Shown here: positions 16,276-25,160 of the stretch, in pieces
Layout: every line of letters starts with the position of its first letter
Numbering within the stretch: position 1 is the first letter of the stretch
Source: Lachnospiraceae bacterium UBA4260
GTDB lineage: Bacteria > Bacillota > Clostridia > Lachnospirales > Lachnospiraceae
Assembly: GCA_002395235.1 (NCBI GenBank)
Contig: DGWK01000022.1
Location: 138,757 to 165,759, forward strand
Direction of reading: 5' to 3'
Length of the DNA stretch: 27,003 nt
Made by a program: the position numbers and the translations under genes
Notes under the pieces: model-generated
What the model saw: the letters and a program-made list of their open reading frames with translations, nothing else
What the model was told of the DNA's origin: nothing
Databases searched by the model: none

Positions 16276-17301
16276 TCATTTTCTGCGCTTATCCATAAAT
16301 TTCTTAACAGCTTCGATCACTACATCCGTATCTTCCGTTTCAAGTTCTGCTTCCTGAAGCCCGTTCTCTTCAAGGTACTCGTCTTTCAGATCCCTCTTTT
16401 TTTTTAAATGACTCGCACTTGTGCTGATCAAAACATAGATCAGCAGCAGAAGAAGAATCGGTATCGCAAGGAACGGTGCTATGAAGACCGGCCTGATCTG
16501 AATGGCATCTGCCACCACCATCGCATCCCCGTTCAGGTTGTCAATGCGGTGCGCTCGCACCAGCAGCCTGTGGGTATTGACGCCGTAAGGCGTGCAGGTG
16601 ATCAGTGTACAGTAATCTTTCCCGGCCTCAATGGTCAGGTGCGACAGATCCGAAGGCTCCACGATCCAGATGTGGTCCACCTCATAGGTTAGCGTCTCAT
16701 TCAGAATCGTCAATGTAAAAGTATCGCCTTCCCTGAGCTTGTCCAGATCCGTAAAGAGCCTTGCCGAAGGAAGTCCCCTGTGCCCCGACAACATGCTGTG
16801 AGCACTCTCGCCTCCGACCGGCAACGACGACTCTTCCAGGTGTCCGATGGAAGTCTGCAGAACATTCTCTTCCGTCCCATGATAAATAGGAAGCATTACA
16901 TCAATTTTTTGAATCTTGATGTATCCCATGACGCCGTCTCCGCCGATGTCCAGCTCTGACATATACGCTTCTCTCTCTTCGTCGGAAAGCGTCCAGTTGA
17001 TCCCTCTTTCAGCCAGCTCTGCGTTGTAGATCCTGGCCTCGTCGAGGATCCTCTCGTACTCCTCCGCGTTCATGTCGGCCACGTTCTGGGCGTAGGTCAT
17101 GACCGCCCTTGACTGGTGGAAGGAGTTCCAATAGTCCGCGATAGACGGATATGCCAGAAGAAAAAGTCCTACAAACAACGCCACCAGAAGGATGATTGTA
17201 AACAACCGTTCCTTGATCCAGCGGACGACCGGGTTTCCGTATCTTGCGTCGCCATCACGGTTCGAATATCCGAGGTCCGTATAACTATTGTATGATTTCA
17301 T
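16276..17301 (-). CDS. srtC: Class C (pilin-polymerising) sortase
   Basis: Membrane transpeptidase that cuts pilin LPxTG motifs and links them to a lysine of the next subunit. It has 341 residues with an N-terminal membrane segment at about 32-52 and a second at about 272-293, both typical of class C. The catalytic triad is His174 (SGHRGLPSA), Cys236 (TLITCTPYG) and Arg245 (THRLLVRA), with the 62- and 9-residue spacing of known SrtC enzymes. The segment before the core (GDGVMGYIKIQKI) is typical, but the expected lid motif DP(F/W/Y) is absent and INWTLSDEE stands there. A charged cytoplasmic tail of about 45 residues follows the second membrane segment. AAAGGGA precedes the ATG. It is flanked by its predicted substrates, and its stop overlaps the minor pilin frame. 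Confidence 0.93.
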   Translation of the reverse strand: MKSYNSYTDLGYSNRDGDARYGNPVVRWIKERLFTIILLVALFVGLFLLAYPSIADYWNSFHQSRAVMTYAQNVADMNAEEYERILDEARIYNAELAERGINWTLSDEEREAYMSELDIGGDGVMGYIKIQKIDVMLPIYHGTEENVLQTSIGHLEESSLPVGGESAHSMLSGHRGLPSARLFTDLDKLREGDTFTLTILNETLTYEVDHIWIVEPSDLSHLTIEAGKDYCTLITCTPYGVNTHRLLVRAHRIDNLNGDAMVVADAIQIRPVFIAPFLAIPILLLLLIYVLISTSASHLKKKRDLKDEYLEENGLQEAELETEDTDVVIEAVKKFMDKRRK

Positions 17302-17422
17302 CTTGTCCCTTTATTTAATGTATATTTTGCTAAGCACGCAGACATAGCATTCTGTGTGTTTAGAAAAATACACATCTAAGAATCCGAATCATATTCAAGC
17401 CTTTTTTGTAACTGCCCACCCC

Positions 17423-17446
17423 GGGCTCCGGCGAATGCCGGAGCCC
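17423..17446. repeat. GC-rich hairpin downstream of the pilin fragment
   Basis: A perfect 10-base-pair stem (GGGCTCCGGC / GCCGGAGCCC) with a 4-base loop. No T-run follows within a few bases on either strand, so it is not a standard terminator. It lies 87 bases past the stop of the pilin fragment. CCCACCCC borders it, as at the hairpin 17848-17876 after the full pilin gene, which points to a duplicated 3' region. The stretch 17302-17533 otherwise holds no gene; the sortase promoter, if separate, is not evident. Confidence 0.7.
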
Positions 17447-17533
17447 CTTCGAGTGTTCAGTTATGAAGGTGTCCAGGAATAAAACCTGTCAATGAATACC
17501 TTTGTTTGTTTTATTTACATATTTGCTCTCAGA

Positions 17534-17812
17534 TTAGCGAGCCATTCTTCTCTTGGAGATCAGAACAACTGCTGCGCCGATTACGAGAATGGAACCAACG
17601 ATGTAGAACATTGTTGTGCCGATGCCACCGGTGGAAGGAAGCTCTGTGCCAGTCATGTTAACTACGAATACAGGATCTGCTGCAAAGTTCGTGTTGGAAT
17701 AGGTAACCTGTGTGTCTGTCTGTGTGTCAACAATATTGCCGTCTGCATCGATATACTTTGTAACAGTAGTTCTCGGAACAAAGTCTGGATCGGGTGTATC
17801 ACCCGGGCTTTT
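17534..17812 (-). pseudogene. Headless 3' fragment of a second LPSTG pilin gene
   Basis: An open frame of 92 codons has no start at its head and is preceded by an in-frame TAA at 17813-17815. It encodes only the end of a pilin: a short beta-type segment (VPRTTVTKYIDADGN, then ADPVFVVNMTG), the sorting motif LPSTG, a membrane helix (GIGTTMFYIVGSILVIGAAVVLI) and the tail SKRRMAR. The anchor region is nearly the same as in the full pilin upstream (LPSTGGIGTT, ILVIGA, RRM), while the part before it differs. The only in-frame ATG near the anchor would yield no signal peptide, so it cannot be exported as it stands. It is best read as the remnant of a duplicated or replaced pilin gene, or as a silent recombination donor. 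Confidence 0.8.
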
Positions 17813-17814
17813 TT
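17791..17814 (+). terminator. Plus-oriented terminator-like hairpin
   Basis: CGGGTG-TAT-CACCCG (17791-17805) is followed by GGC and six Ts (17809-17814) on the plus strand. No plus-strand gene precedes it. It overlaps the truncated head of the pilin fragment. It may end an antisense transcript or be fortuitous. Confidence 0.4.
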
Positions 17815-17847
17815 ATGTTCCGACTTGCTTCTCTACCGTCCCACCCC

Positions 17848-17881
17848 CGGAGCCTCAGCCTTGTGCCAAGGCTCCGTTTTT
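17848..17881. repeat. Hairpin downstream of the major pilin gene
   Basis: Arms CGGAGCC (17848-17854) and GGCTCCG (17870-17876) enclose a further small pairing (GCCTTG). An outer CCCAC/GTGGG pair can form at 17840-17844 and 17883-17887. On the plus strand TTTTT follows directly. On the minus strand, the coding sense of the pilus genes, GGGGGTGGG follows with no T-run. It lies about 98 bases past the pilin stop, matching the hairpin after the pilin fragment. It may protect the pilin mRNA 3' end or slow transcription before the sortase. Confidence 0.6.
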
Positions 17882-17974
17882 CGTGGGTCGGATTTTGTTT
17901 TTGCTTAGTTGGCCTTCTCAGACCTGTGCTCTAATCACCGAGGTGACTTCTTTCGAAATGCTCAGGTGCTTAGA

Positions 17975-19354
17975 TTACTGCACGTTCATTCTGCGGCGGG
18001 TTACCAGAACTACGCCAGCGCCGATCACGAGGATAGCACCGATTACGTAGAAGATGGTTGTACCGATACCACCGGTGGAAGGAAGAACGGAACCCTTGTT
18101 GTTGAAGACGTCTGCAGTCTTATGAAGATCAGCCTCTGTCGGATCAGCTTTCGCAGTGTCAATTGTAAACTCAACATCTGCAGACTGATTGTAACCGGAA
18201 GGAACCGTGGTCTCTTCGAGTGTATATGTACCAGATCCAAGTCCAGTAAACTCAGCAACTTTACCTTCAGCATCAGATACATGCTCGTCAGCTGCATCCT
18301 TATCAACCCATGTGACAACGCCATTGTCCAGCTTGTAGTACTTGCCTTCGCTGTTCTTCAGTTTGAATCCAGCACCTGCCAGAGCTTTGTCATCGTCAGT
18401 TGCTTCTGTATTATTACCATCGTACTTCACTGCGCTGATGCCAGCGGTGTATACCTTCGGGTCAACAGGAACGCTGCTGCTTCCATTTCCATCACCATAG
18501 CTAACAGAAGCGGTATTGTTTGCATAGTCTACAGTAAGAGCTTCACTATTTACTGTTGCTGAATACTTGATAGTGATAACAGTTCCTTCAGCAATGCCAT
18601 CCACAAAGGAGATTGTGAGAGTATCTCCATCATCCGGAGTCTCCTTTATTGTGTACTGAGCTGCTTCGATACCTGTAACAGCAGCATCATTGTTGTACGT
18701 AAGACCAGTGCCCATGGTATCGTGGAACACATAATTGTGCTGACCTTTTTCAACAGTGACTGTTGCAGTATAACTAACAGTTGTGCCTACCTGAGCAATT
18801 GCATTCTTTCCTGCTGTATCAAAGCTACCAGTGCTTACGCCATCAATAACCTTAGTTACAGGAGGAACAACGTTCTTATCATCAACTTCAACATCAGGAT
18901 TTGTGCTGTTAATGGTAACAACAGTACCAGTGGAAGTTGTGATGTAGTAATAACCATTAGGAAGGTTGGATGCAACAGCATCAGCAGTTCCTGTGGAAGT
19001 CACAGTAGCGACAGGCTCGTCTCCAGCTACATAAGAAGCGATAGCTGAAATATCATCAGCAGTGAGTTCACCAGTTGTGCTTGTGCCGGTATAGGTTACG
19101 TTTCCGCCAGCATCAACAGTGAATCCAGCCGGAGCTGTTGTCTTTCCACTAACGAGCTTATAGCTAATAGCATCGCCATCACCATCTGCGTCAAACACTT
19201 TGTAAATCTTGTATGTGTTGGTGGTTCCGCTTTCAGTTCCTTCAGGCGGGGTAATTGTAATGCTACCAGTTCCTGCAGCAAATACAGCTGTGCTCATACC
19301 AAGTACCATTACCATAGCAATCAGCAGAGCGAAGATCTTTTTCATTTTCTTCAT
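17975..19354 (-). CDS. Major pilin subunit, isopeptide-type, LPSTG-anchored
   Basis: Predicted shaft subunit of the sortase pilus, 459 residues from the preferred start. It has a signal peptide (MKKMKKIFALLIAMVMVLGM..VFA, cut near residue 26) and an N-terminal domain to about 155. The segment VEVDDKN around residue 160 aligns with the pilin motif (VxVYPKN) that supplies the linking lysine. A FimA-type isopeptide D2 domain (TKVIDG..TVSYTATVTV) covers about 165-300. A Cna_B domain carries the E-box LEETTVPSGY near 379-388. LPSTG lies at 424-428, followed by a membrane helix and RRRMNVQ. The frame starts at an ATG at 19363, but AAAGGA lies 8 bases before the ATG at 19354, so that is used. It is AT-richer than the housekeeping genes. 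Confidence 0.92.
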   Translation of the reverse strand: MKKMKKIFALLIAMVMVLGMSTAVFAAGTGSITITPPEGTESGTTNTYKIYKVFDADGDGDAISYKLVSGKTTAPAGFTVDAGGNVTYTGTSTTGELTADDISAIASYVAGDEPVATVTSTGTADAVASNLPNGYYYITTSTGTVVTINSTNPDVEVDDKNVVPPVTKVIDGVSTGSFDTAGKNAIAQVGTTVSYTATVTVEKGQHNYVFHDTMGTGLTYNNDAAVTGIEAAQYTIKETPDDGDTLTISFVDGIAEGTVITIKYSATVNSEALTVDYANNTASVSYGDGNGSSSVPVDPKVYTAGISAVKYDGNNTEATDDDKALAGAGFKLKNSEGKYYKLDNGVVTWVDKDAADEHVSDAEGKVAEFTGLGSGTYTLEETTVPSGYNQSADVEFTIDTAKADPTEADLHKTADVFNNKGSVLPSTGGIGTTIFYVIGAILVIGAGVVLVTRRRMNVQ

Positions 19355-19410
19355 GATATTCATCCTTTCTTGTTGTTGTCCCTTCTAGGACTTTTTGTTA
19401 TTAGCTTCCA

Positions 19411-19517
19411 GCCCAAGAAGGGCAGTTCGTTTCGCTGTTTCAAACCACAGCTGGTTATCTTTGCTTCCGGTCTGTACCACCCGACTTGTTATGAGTACAG
19501 ACCGAGAAGCTGGTTTG
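19411..19517 (-). ncRNA. Candidate structured RNA element in the adhesin-pilin spacer
   Basis: The 216-base gap between the adhesin stop and the preferred pilin start can fold, on the minus strand, into stacked stems: CAAACC/GGTTTG (19512-19517 with 19441-19446), GCTTC/GAAGC (19106 offset aside, 19506-19510 with 19463-19467) and a 9-base-pair GGTCTGTAC/GTACAGACC (19495-19503 with 19469-19477). A small GCCC-N5-GGGC hairpin lies nearer the pilin gene (19411-19423). No U-tract follows, so it is not a simple terminator. It may be an mRNA processing or stability element setting the adhesin to pilin ratio, or an unrecognised riboswitch. No known class was matched. Confidence 0.45.
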
Positions 19518-19570
19518 TAATATCACGGTTTCAGATTTCGGCGCCAGTTATTCGTCGAGATCAGAGGCTG

Positions 19571-22500
19571 TTAGTTTAACCTCCTTTCTCTACGCCTCAT
19601 CCTGAAGCCGTACATCAAAGCGGATGCAAGAATAAGTGCAAGACCGCTCAATGTATAAAGTAGGGTTCCGGGGCCGCCGGTATGCGGAAGAGCGACACCT
19701 TTCTCATTTGTGATGGTAAGAGTCTTCCCATCTTCGCTCACAGAAGCGTTGCTCGGTGAGCCTATCAAGGCAATCGTTGTATTGCCGTCGTCATCTTTTG
19801 ACACCTGGAATTCAACTTCAGCATTCTTGATAATATAACCATCCGGTGTCGTCAATTCCTTCAGCTTGTAGTAGCCAACTGGAAGCTCATCTGTCGCTGT
19901 GATCATCACACCGTTATCACCGGAAGTGATGCCGCCATTGAAGGTTCCGCCGATCTCTACGTAAGTTCCGCTTCCATCAAGCTTGTTATTTCTTAAGAAC
20001 TGGAATGTCGCACCTTTCAGTCCATTAGCCGGTGTCTGATCGTCAGTCTTGTTAACTGCGATTCCGGAGGTGGTCTCTACTGTATTCGTAAAGGTTACTG
20101 TCTCACCGTTAGCAGGCACTTCGAATGTATAAGTATTTGCTACCTCATCGTTGTCGGTGGTACTTGAGCCTGCGGTGCTTACCGTGTAAACATATGCGGT
20201 ATCAGCATCCTCGGTGATGACCATCTCTACACCAACAGGAACGTTATTGATGACCTTACCGTCTGTATCGGTCACAGTGTTCACTATGACTCTTGCCGGT
20301 GTGTTCTGTCCCCAGTCTACTGTGAAGTTAAAATCAACTCCGCTAGTTTCTTTGATGAACGAGTTTACAAGTTCCTTTTTGATAGTTACGCTTGTGGTCT
20401 TTCTTGTATTGGTGTAAGCAATTGTTACATCGCCTTCGATAGTGTAAGTTGCACCATCGGAGCTGTCCACCGCCTGAGGATCATCGATTGTTTCACCATT
20501 CACATCGGTTGTAACAGTCTTCTTAACCGCCACATCGAAGAGACCATCATAATCTCCTAAGGACTCTGTGAGCGTTAGCGTTGTTCCGTAAGGCACATTC
20601 TCAAACGTTTGGCTCGTCGGCAATGTGTAAGTCGTACCATCATCAGCTGTAACAGTCGTCTCTGTGCCAGCCAAAGTGAAGTTTGCATTATGTCCTGTAT
20701 ACGTATCAGAGAACTCTGGAGTAAACACGAAACCAATGTTTTGATCAGTATCAAGGACACTGCTAACGGTTTTTGTTACGGTCACTGTATATTTCTTGAT
20801 GTCCCAAAGGGCGAACAGATCTTCATAAGGAAGTTTCTCGTCAGCAGCTACATAGTTTACAACCACTCCATTTTCAGAAAACTTTCCGGTTGTAGAATCA
20901 TATGCTAGCCATGGTGTTGTAGCATCCGCGCTCTTAGCCCAGCCTATAAATTCGTAGCCTTCATATGAATACGTTCCATTTCCTAAGATTGGAACATTTG
21001 CATTCAACTGAAGATCTGGCTGTGCATAGAATTCGCCCCAATCAGAATGCTCGGTATCAGCATTAGTCTCGACCGTCTTAGTAAGATCGGTTGTAATCGT
21101 ATTGCCATTTATATCTTTGGTATTTGTATACCAATAGATATGCGTATTCCTTACAGGCACCTGATCATAAGGAAGATATACCGGCTGCAAATGAACTTTA
21201 TCCTCATCATCAGCTAATTCAGCTAATACCGTAAGCACATCTCCAGGGTTGTAAATCTTACCATTGTAATACCATCCTTGGAAAACATATCCCTCTGGAT
21301 CACCAGCTTTGCCGAGTGTGTTTGTTTCTGATTTATCGGCATAACTATTGCTATCTGTAGGTACGCTCGTTGCCTGCACACGTTCTGTGGTAGGCTGCCC
21401 AGATTCATCTTCTTTATAAAGGGGATTGCCAGATTCATCCACAGCGTCTACATCATAAACAACCTTGAATTCACCAACCATACGCCATACGGCGCGAATC
21501 TTTACATTAGCAGTAATCTCTTCGGAAAAGTCATAAGGATCTCCTAGTGAGCCATCTGCATTTACTCTGTACCAGCCAACCAGTGAATATGCATCCTGTT
21601 TGAATGTGTATTTTTTACCATCATTATTAACAGTCACATCGCCAATTGTCTCAGAACTTGATGTACTGTATTTTGCGATACGTGCAGCCGCAGGATCTCC
21701 ATCTGCAGAATCAGGCCATGAAGGATTCCAGCTATTAATTAGGTAGTAGTATTCACCATTAGAATCCTCAACATAGTTTCTGGTAATATCGTTGTACTGC
21801 TGTACTTTTCCGCCATACTTAGACCAGAAATACGTCGACTCTGTACTAGATAATTCACCACCATTCGGATCTATTTCTACCCTGTACCATTCATCCGTCC
21901 AACCTGCAAACACACGCACATCATCGTTCGGCATAGTCTGCGACCAGTCAAACTCTACAGTACAAGCTTGGTCAGCATACCACTTACCATCCCAAACCTT
22001 GCCCGGATATTGAGATACAGGAACAACACTTGCTGGAGGCTGATAATTTGTTAGCGAAGCTGTGTACTTAACGTTTCCTACGCCACGGCTTACAGGATTT
22101 GCTCCAGTGTTGGTAAAGGTTACGTTAGTCAGCTCAGTATTATCAGTTGGATCAAGATATTTAATCTTATGAGTACTTAACTGATATCTGATTTCTATTC
22201 CGTCCCAGTTACTCATGGACACTGACGATCCAGCAGAAGTGTTTGCCCAACCACCGCTTTGGTAACTCCTCGTTCCATAGTAGTTCTCGTCATAGCGTCT
22301 ATACTGATAAACCGTATATCCGTCATACTTGTTTGCAAATGTGAAGGTTCCGTTTCCACCATGGCCAGTATCACTCAGCGTGTAAGTTCCATCCGGATTC
22401 TCGAGGTAGAATTCATAATCAGTTGAAGCACTTCCAGTATAATAGAATCTTACTTCTTGACCGCCTGGGACGTACGTACCAGCATTCGGGAGAACAAACT

Positions 22501-25108
22501 GTCCCATAAAGGTCATTCCAGATGTTCCACCAGCCGCTGTATAGAAACTCCAGGAACCAGCAGGCCAACTATAGCCATATTTAGACGTTTGCTGCCCATA
22601 TAGTCCGGTCCAGACCGTAACACGCTGAGTATTGGTTGTTGTATTCCAATACTGAGAGTCATATCCCGGATTGCCCGTATTGTTACCGTTCTTATAGAAT
22701 TTGAATGTCATCAATTTACGATCAAAGTATACGTTGAGCACTGAGCTACCATCCGCTTTCACCGTAATCGATGTATCACTCTTAGTACCATTAACCGTAA
22801 ATCCTGTATATTGATTTTCATAATCAGATGCATTTACCGTTGTACCACTTGTTGCCGTCTCTGTCTCCTGTCCAGCATAATCGAACGTTTTATTAGCATC
22901 TGAAGCGTTTTTATCGTCAGTTATTCTCTGTTTCCAAAAGATAACCGTATAAGTGGTATCAGCATTTGCCCACACTGCATATAGCTCAACATCGCCTTCT
23001 CTGTCATCTAAAGTTTGATTAAAATCAAACTCTGGCGGGTTGTTTTGCAGTACACCATTTGCGTTATAAACAGGTTTAGTTTCAGACCAATACCGGAAAG
23101 TGTGTCCTTTCCAAGTTGGATTGCTTGGCCTTGCACTAGCAGCTGTTTGTCCGAGAAGAACAAATTTAGGGGCCGTATATGAAGCACCGGTTTCACCATC
23201 CGGATTCGCGTTGAAATGAATCCAATGAGCACTCTTATAAACCGGATAATAGTTTGTATCTCCAGTTACGGTTACATTTGTATTTGTAATGACCGTTCTG
23301 CTGTCATTGTCAGTGCCCGGTTCTGTACTCCAACCCATGAATGCAAGATTTGATTTTGGAGCATTTACTGACTGAGTGCTAATATCATATGTGGCCGAAC
23401 CATTTGTCAGCGCGACCTGCACACGCTGGTAGATGTTTGTTCCCTCAGAATCTTCATAAAAGTTGATATAAGCAACGTCTCCAAATACAGGTCTTACATA
23501 GTAGGTCTTATTTTCGGTTACTGTAATTGGATGCTCAGGCCCAAATTGAATCTGGTCACCGTATGTACCATCTTCGTTATAGACATACCATCCTGCAAAC
23601 GTTTCTCCAGATTCAACATTTGGCCTGCCAACATCCTCAAGGTACTCACCATTTTTAACAATCTGGTTGTCGACCGTGTTACCTGCAGTATCAACAAATG
23701 TATATTGTGAACCATCTGCATTCTGGAAGACGTATGTTGCCCTGATTGTCAGATCTTCTCCACTCTCAATAACTGCGTAGATAGAAAATCCTGTTGTTTC
23801 AAAAGAAACCACATCATCATTTGCATCTGCGGAAAGTATTTCTGTCTTCTTTCCGAAGTGAACAACTGTAGCGTTATCGAATTTTTCATCTTTAAGTTTG
23901 ATCTCAACACCGACTCTCCCGTTTGGCTGGATCTCATCGTTTCCGTTCTTAATCGTGATATCGAAAAGCTTTGCCTTGGTGATGTCATCCACGCTGACAC
24001 CAAGCTTTGTCGCTGCATCAGCGAGGTACTTGTCGTACTCGTCACCTTTCAGTTCACGAATCTCAAGCTCCGCATCCTTCGGGATATTTGTTACATCAGT
24101 GAGATCCACAGTAATCTCATATGTGCTTCCTTCATCGGTCAGGTAATCAACAGTAATTACCTCAGTCCCGACAATGCCATAAACAGAGAACTGATCCGAC
24201 TTAAACTCAACAGCCTCGACTTCCTTCTCAGATCCCTTTGTATCTGAATTGATTACTTCCGCCTTCTCCTCGTCGTTCTTGTCGAAGTGGATCGTATCGA
24301 CTGTTGTAGTCTCTTCAATCTCAACTGCCTTTTTGTACTCAATCCTTACGTTAACATTACCGCTCGGCTCGATCTCAACGCCTTCATAAACAAAAGCGAT
24401 GTCATAGAACTTTGCAAAGGAGAGCTTTGTGTTCTCATCGTACTTGTCCTGCATCTCGCTGAGAGCCTTCTCGTAGTACGCATTGTATGCTTCGGGATCA
24501 CTTTCCTTTGTGATCTCCTTAACCTTGAGCTGGACTCCCTCAGGGAGTTTCGCACTCGCGCCGAAGTCTGCATAGACGATATAGTCGCTGCCAGCAAATG
24601 TAAGCTGTGTGTCTTCAGTAATCAGTTTGACCTCTTCAGCAGTCTTGCCTGTGACCGCAGCGATCGCCGCCTCAGTCGTGCTGTATGTCGCAGCCTCTTC
24701 GGTGGTCAGAGCTTCTGTCTGCCCACTCTCGTCAGCATCATTCTCAGCGACAGCTTCCACTTCTGCTGCTTCTGCTTCCTGGCTTCCGCTTTCGGAGCTG
24801 CTGTTCTCTTCTGCAGCAGCTTCCTCAGGCTCCTCTTCTTCTACGACAGGCTCCTCTTCTGCGGCGGGTTCTTCCTCCACGCTCTCGAAGACAGTCCCTG
24901 CCTCATCGGGCACGTTCTCAGCGGCGGCCACATCAATGCCCGCCTGCGTCGATGCCGTATCTGTATCAAGCGTAATGGCAGGCAGGACCAGGGCGTAGGT
25001 CGTTGCGAACACTACCACCGCCGCCATTACGGATACTACCCGCTGCCAACGTTTCATTCTCCGGTTTAGCTTTATGAAACGCTCCACCATCTTGTCAATG
25101 AAGTTCAT
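19571..25108 (-). CDS. Very large LPHTG surface adhesin, probable pilus tip protein
   Basis: A wall-anchored or pilus-tip protein of 1845 residues. It opens with a basic region and a hydrophobic export segment (KRWQRVVSVMAAVVVFATTYALVLPAITL, about 19-47), then a Glu/Ala/Ser-rich stalk to about 145. Two related modules follow (about 150-300 and 310-455), each with a KLPEG/NIPKD turn, a Glu/Tyr helix, an FYDIA/LFDIT strand, an EPSGNV/QPNGRV turn and an FSVYGIV/FSIYAVI end. The middle, about 460-1390, has InlB-type repeats with GWY/GWS and YAVW/RAVW signatures. Two beta domains (about 1395-1660) and a Cna_B domain (YKLKELTTPDGY) precede LPHTG near 1806, a membrane helix and RMRRRERRLN. AGGAG precedes the ATG. 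Position and size suggest the tip; the ligand is unknown. Confidence 0.88.
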   Translation of the reverse strand: MNFIDKMVERFIKLNRRMKRWQRVVSVMAAVVVFATTYALVLPAITLDTDTASTQAGIDVAAAENVPDEAGTVFESVEEEPAAEEEPVVEEEEPEEAAAEENSSSESGSQEAEAAEVEAVAENDADESGQTEALTTEEAATYSTTEAAIAAVTGKTAEEVKLITEDTQLTFAGSDYIVYADFGASAKLPEGVQLKVKEITKESDPEAYNAYYEKALSEMQDKYDENTKLSFAKFYDIAFVYEGVEIEPSGNVNVRIEYKKAVEIEETTTVDTIHFDKNDEEKAEVINSDTKGSEKEVEAVEFKSDQFSVYGIVGTEVITVDYLTDEGSTYEITVDLTDVTNIPKDAELEIRELKGDEYDKYLADAATKLGVSVDDITKAKLFDITIKNGNDEIQPNGRVGVEIKLKDEKFDNATVVHFGKKTEILSADANDDVVSFETTGFSIYAVIESGEDLTIRATYVFQNADGSQYTFVDTAGNTVDNQIVKNGEYLEDVGRPNVESGETFAGWYVYNEDGTYGDQIQFGPEHPITVTENKTYYVRPVFGDVAYINFYEDSEGTNIYQRVQVALTNGSATYDISTQSVNAPKSNLAFMGWSTEPGTDNDSRTVITNTNVTVTGDTNYYPVYKSAHWIHFNANPDGETGASYTAPKFVLLGQTAASARPSNPTWKGHTFRYWSETKPVYNANGVLQNNPPEFDFNQTLDDREGDVELYAVWANADTTYTVIFWKQRITDDKNASDANKTFDYAGQETETATSGTTVNASDYENQYTGFTVNGTKSDTSITVKADGSSVLNVYFDRKLMTFKFYKNGNNTGNPGYDSQYWNTTTNTQRVTVWTGLYGQQTSKYGYSWPAGSWSFYTAAGGTSGMTFMGQFVLPNAGTYVPGGQEVRFYYTGSASTDYEFYLENPDGTYTLSDTGHGGNGTFTFANKYDGYTVYQYRRYDENYYGTRSYQSGGWANTSAGSSVSMSNWDGIEIRYQLSTHKIKYLDPTDNTELTNVTFTNTGANPVSRGVGNVKYTASLTNYQPPASVVPVSQYPGKVWDGKWYADQACTVEFDWSQTMPNDDVRVFAGWTDEWYRVEIDPNGGELSSTESTYFWSKYGGKVQQYNDITRNYVEDSNGEYYYLINSWNPSWPDSADGDPAAARIAKYSTSSSETIGDVTVNNDGKKYTFKQDAYSLVGWYRVNADGSLGDPYDFSEEITANVKIRAVWRMVGEFKVVYDVDAVDESGNPLYKEDESGQPTTERVQATSVPTDSNSYADKSETNTLGKAGDPEGYVFQGWYYNGKIYNPGDVLTVLAELADDEDKVHLQPVYLPYDQVPVRNTHIYWYTNTKDINGNTITTDLTKTVETNADTEHSDWGEFYAQPDLQLNANVPILGNGTYSYEGYEFIGWAKSADATTPWLAYDSTTGKFSENGVVVNYVAADEKLPYEDLFALWDIKKYTVTVTKTVSSVLDTDQNIGFVFTPEFSDTYTGHNANFTLAGTETTVTADDGTTYTLPTSQTFENVPYGTTLTLTESLGDYDGLFDVAVKKTVTTDVNGETIDDPQAVDSSDGATYTIEGDVTIAYTNTRKTTSVTIKKELVNSFIKETSGVDFNFTVDWGQNTPARVIVNTVTDTDGKVINNVPVGVEMVITEDADTAYVYTVSTAGSSTTDNDEVANTYTFEVPANGETVTFTNTVETTSGIAVNKTDDQTPANGLKGATFQFLRNNKLDGSGTYVEIGGTFNGGITSGDNGVMITATDELPVGYYKLKELTTPDGYIIKNAEVEFQVSKDDDGNTTIALIGSPSNASVSEDGKTLTITNEKGVALPHTGGPGTLLYTLSGLALILASALMYGFRMRRRERRLN

Positions 25109-25160
25109 CTTTGCTCTCCTAACTTTGCTGCTGCTTTCTACTCCGCTCTTCCGTCCGTAT

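Noticed and set aside
17909..18562. Plus-strand open frame opposite the pilin C-terminus
   Set aside because: The minus-strand frame encodes a complete pilin with signal peptide, E-box and LPSTG. The plus frame has no start context or domain.
19411..19517. Cyclic-di-GMP-I riboswitch in the adhesin-pilin spacer
   Set aside because: CAAACC and GCAAAG resemble pieces of that class, and such riboswitches often control surface genes. However, the spacing, the GGGACGCAAAGC core and the closing receptor are absent. Only a generic structured element is claimed.
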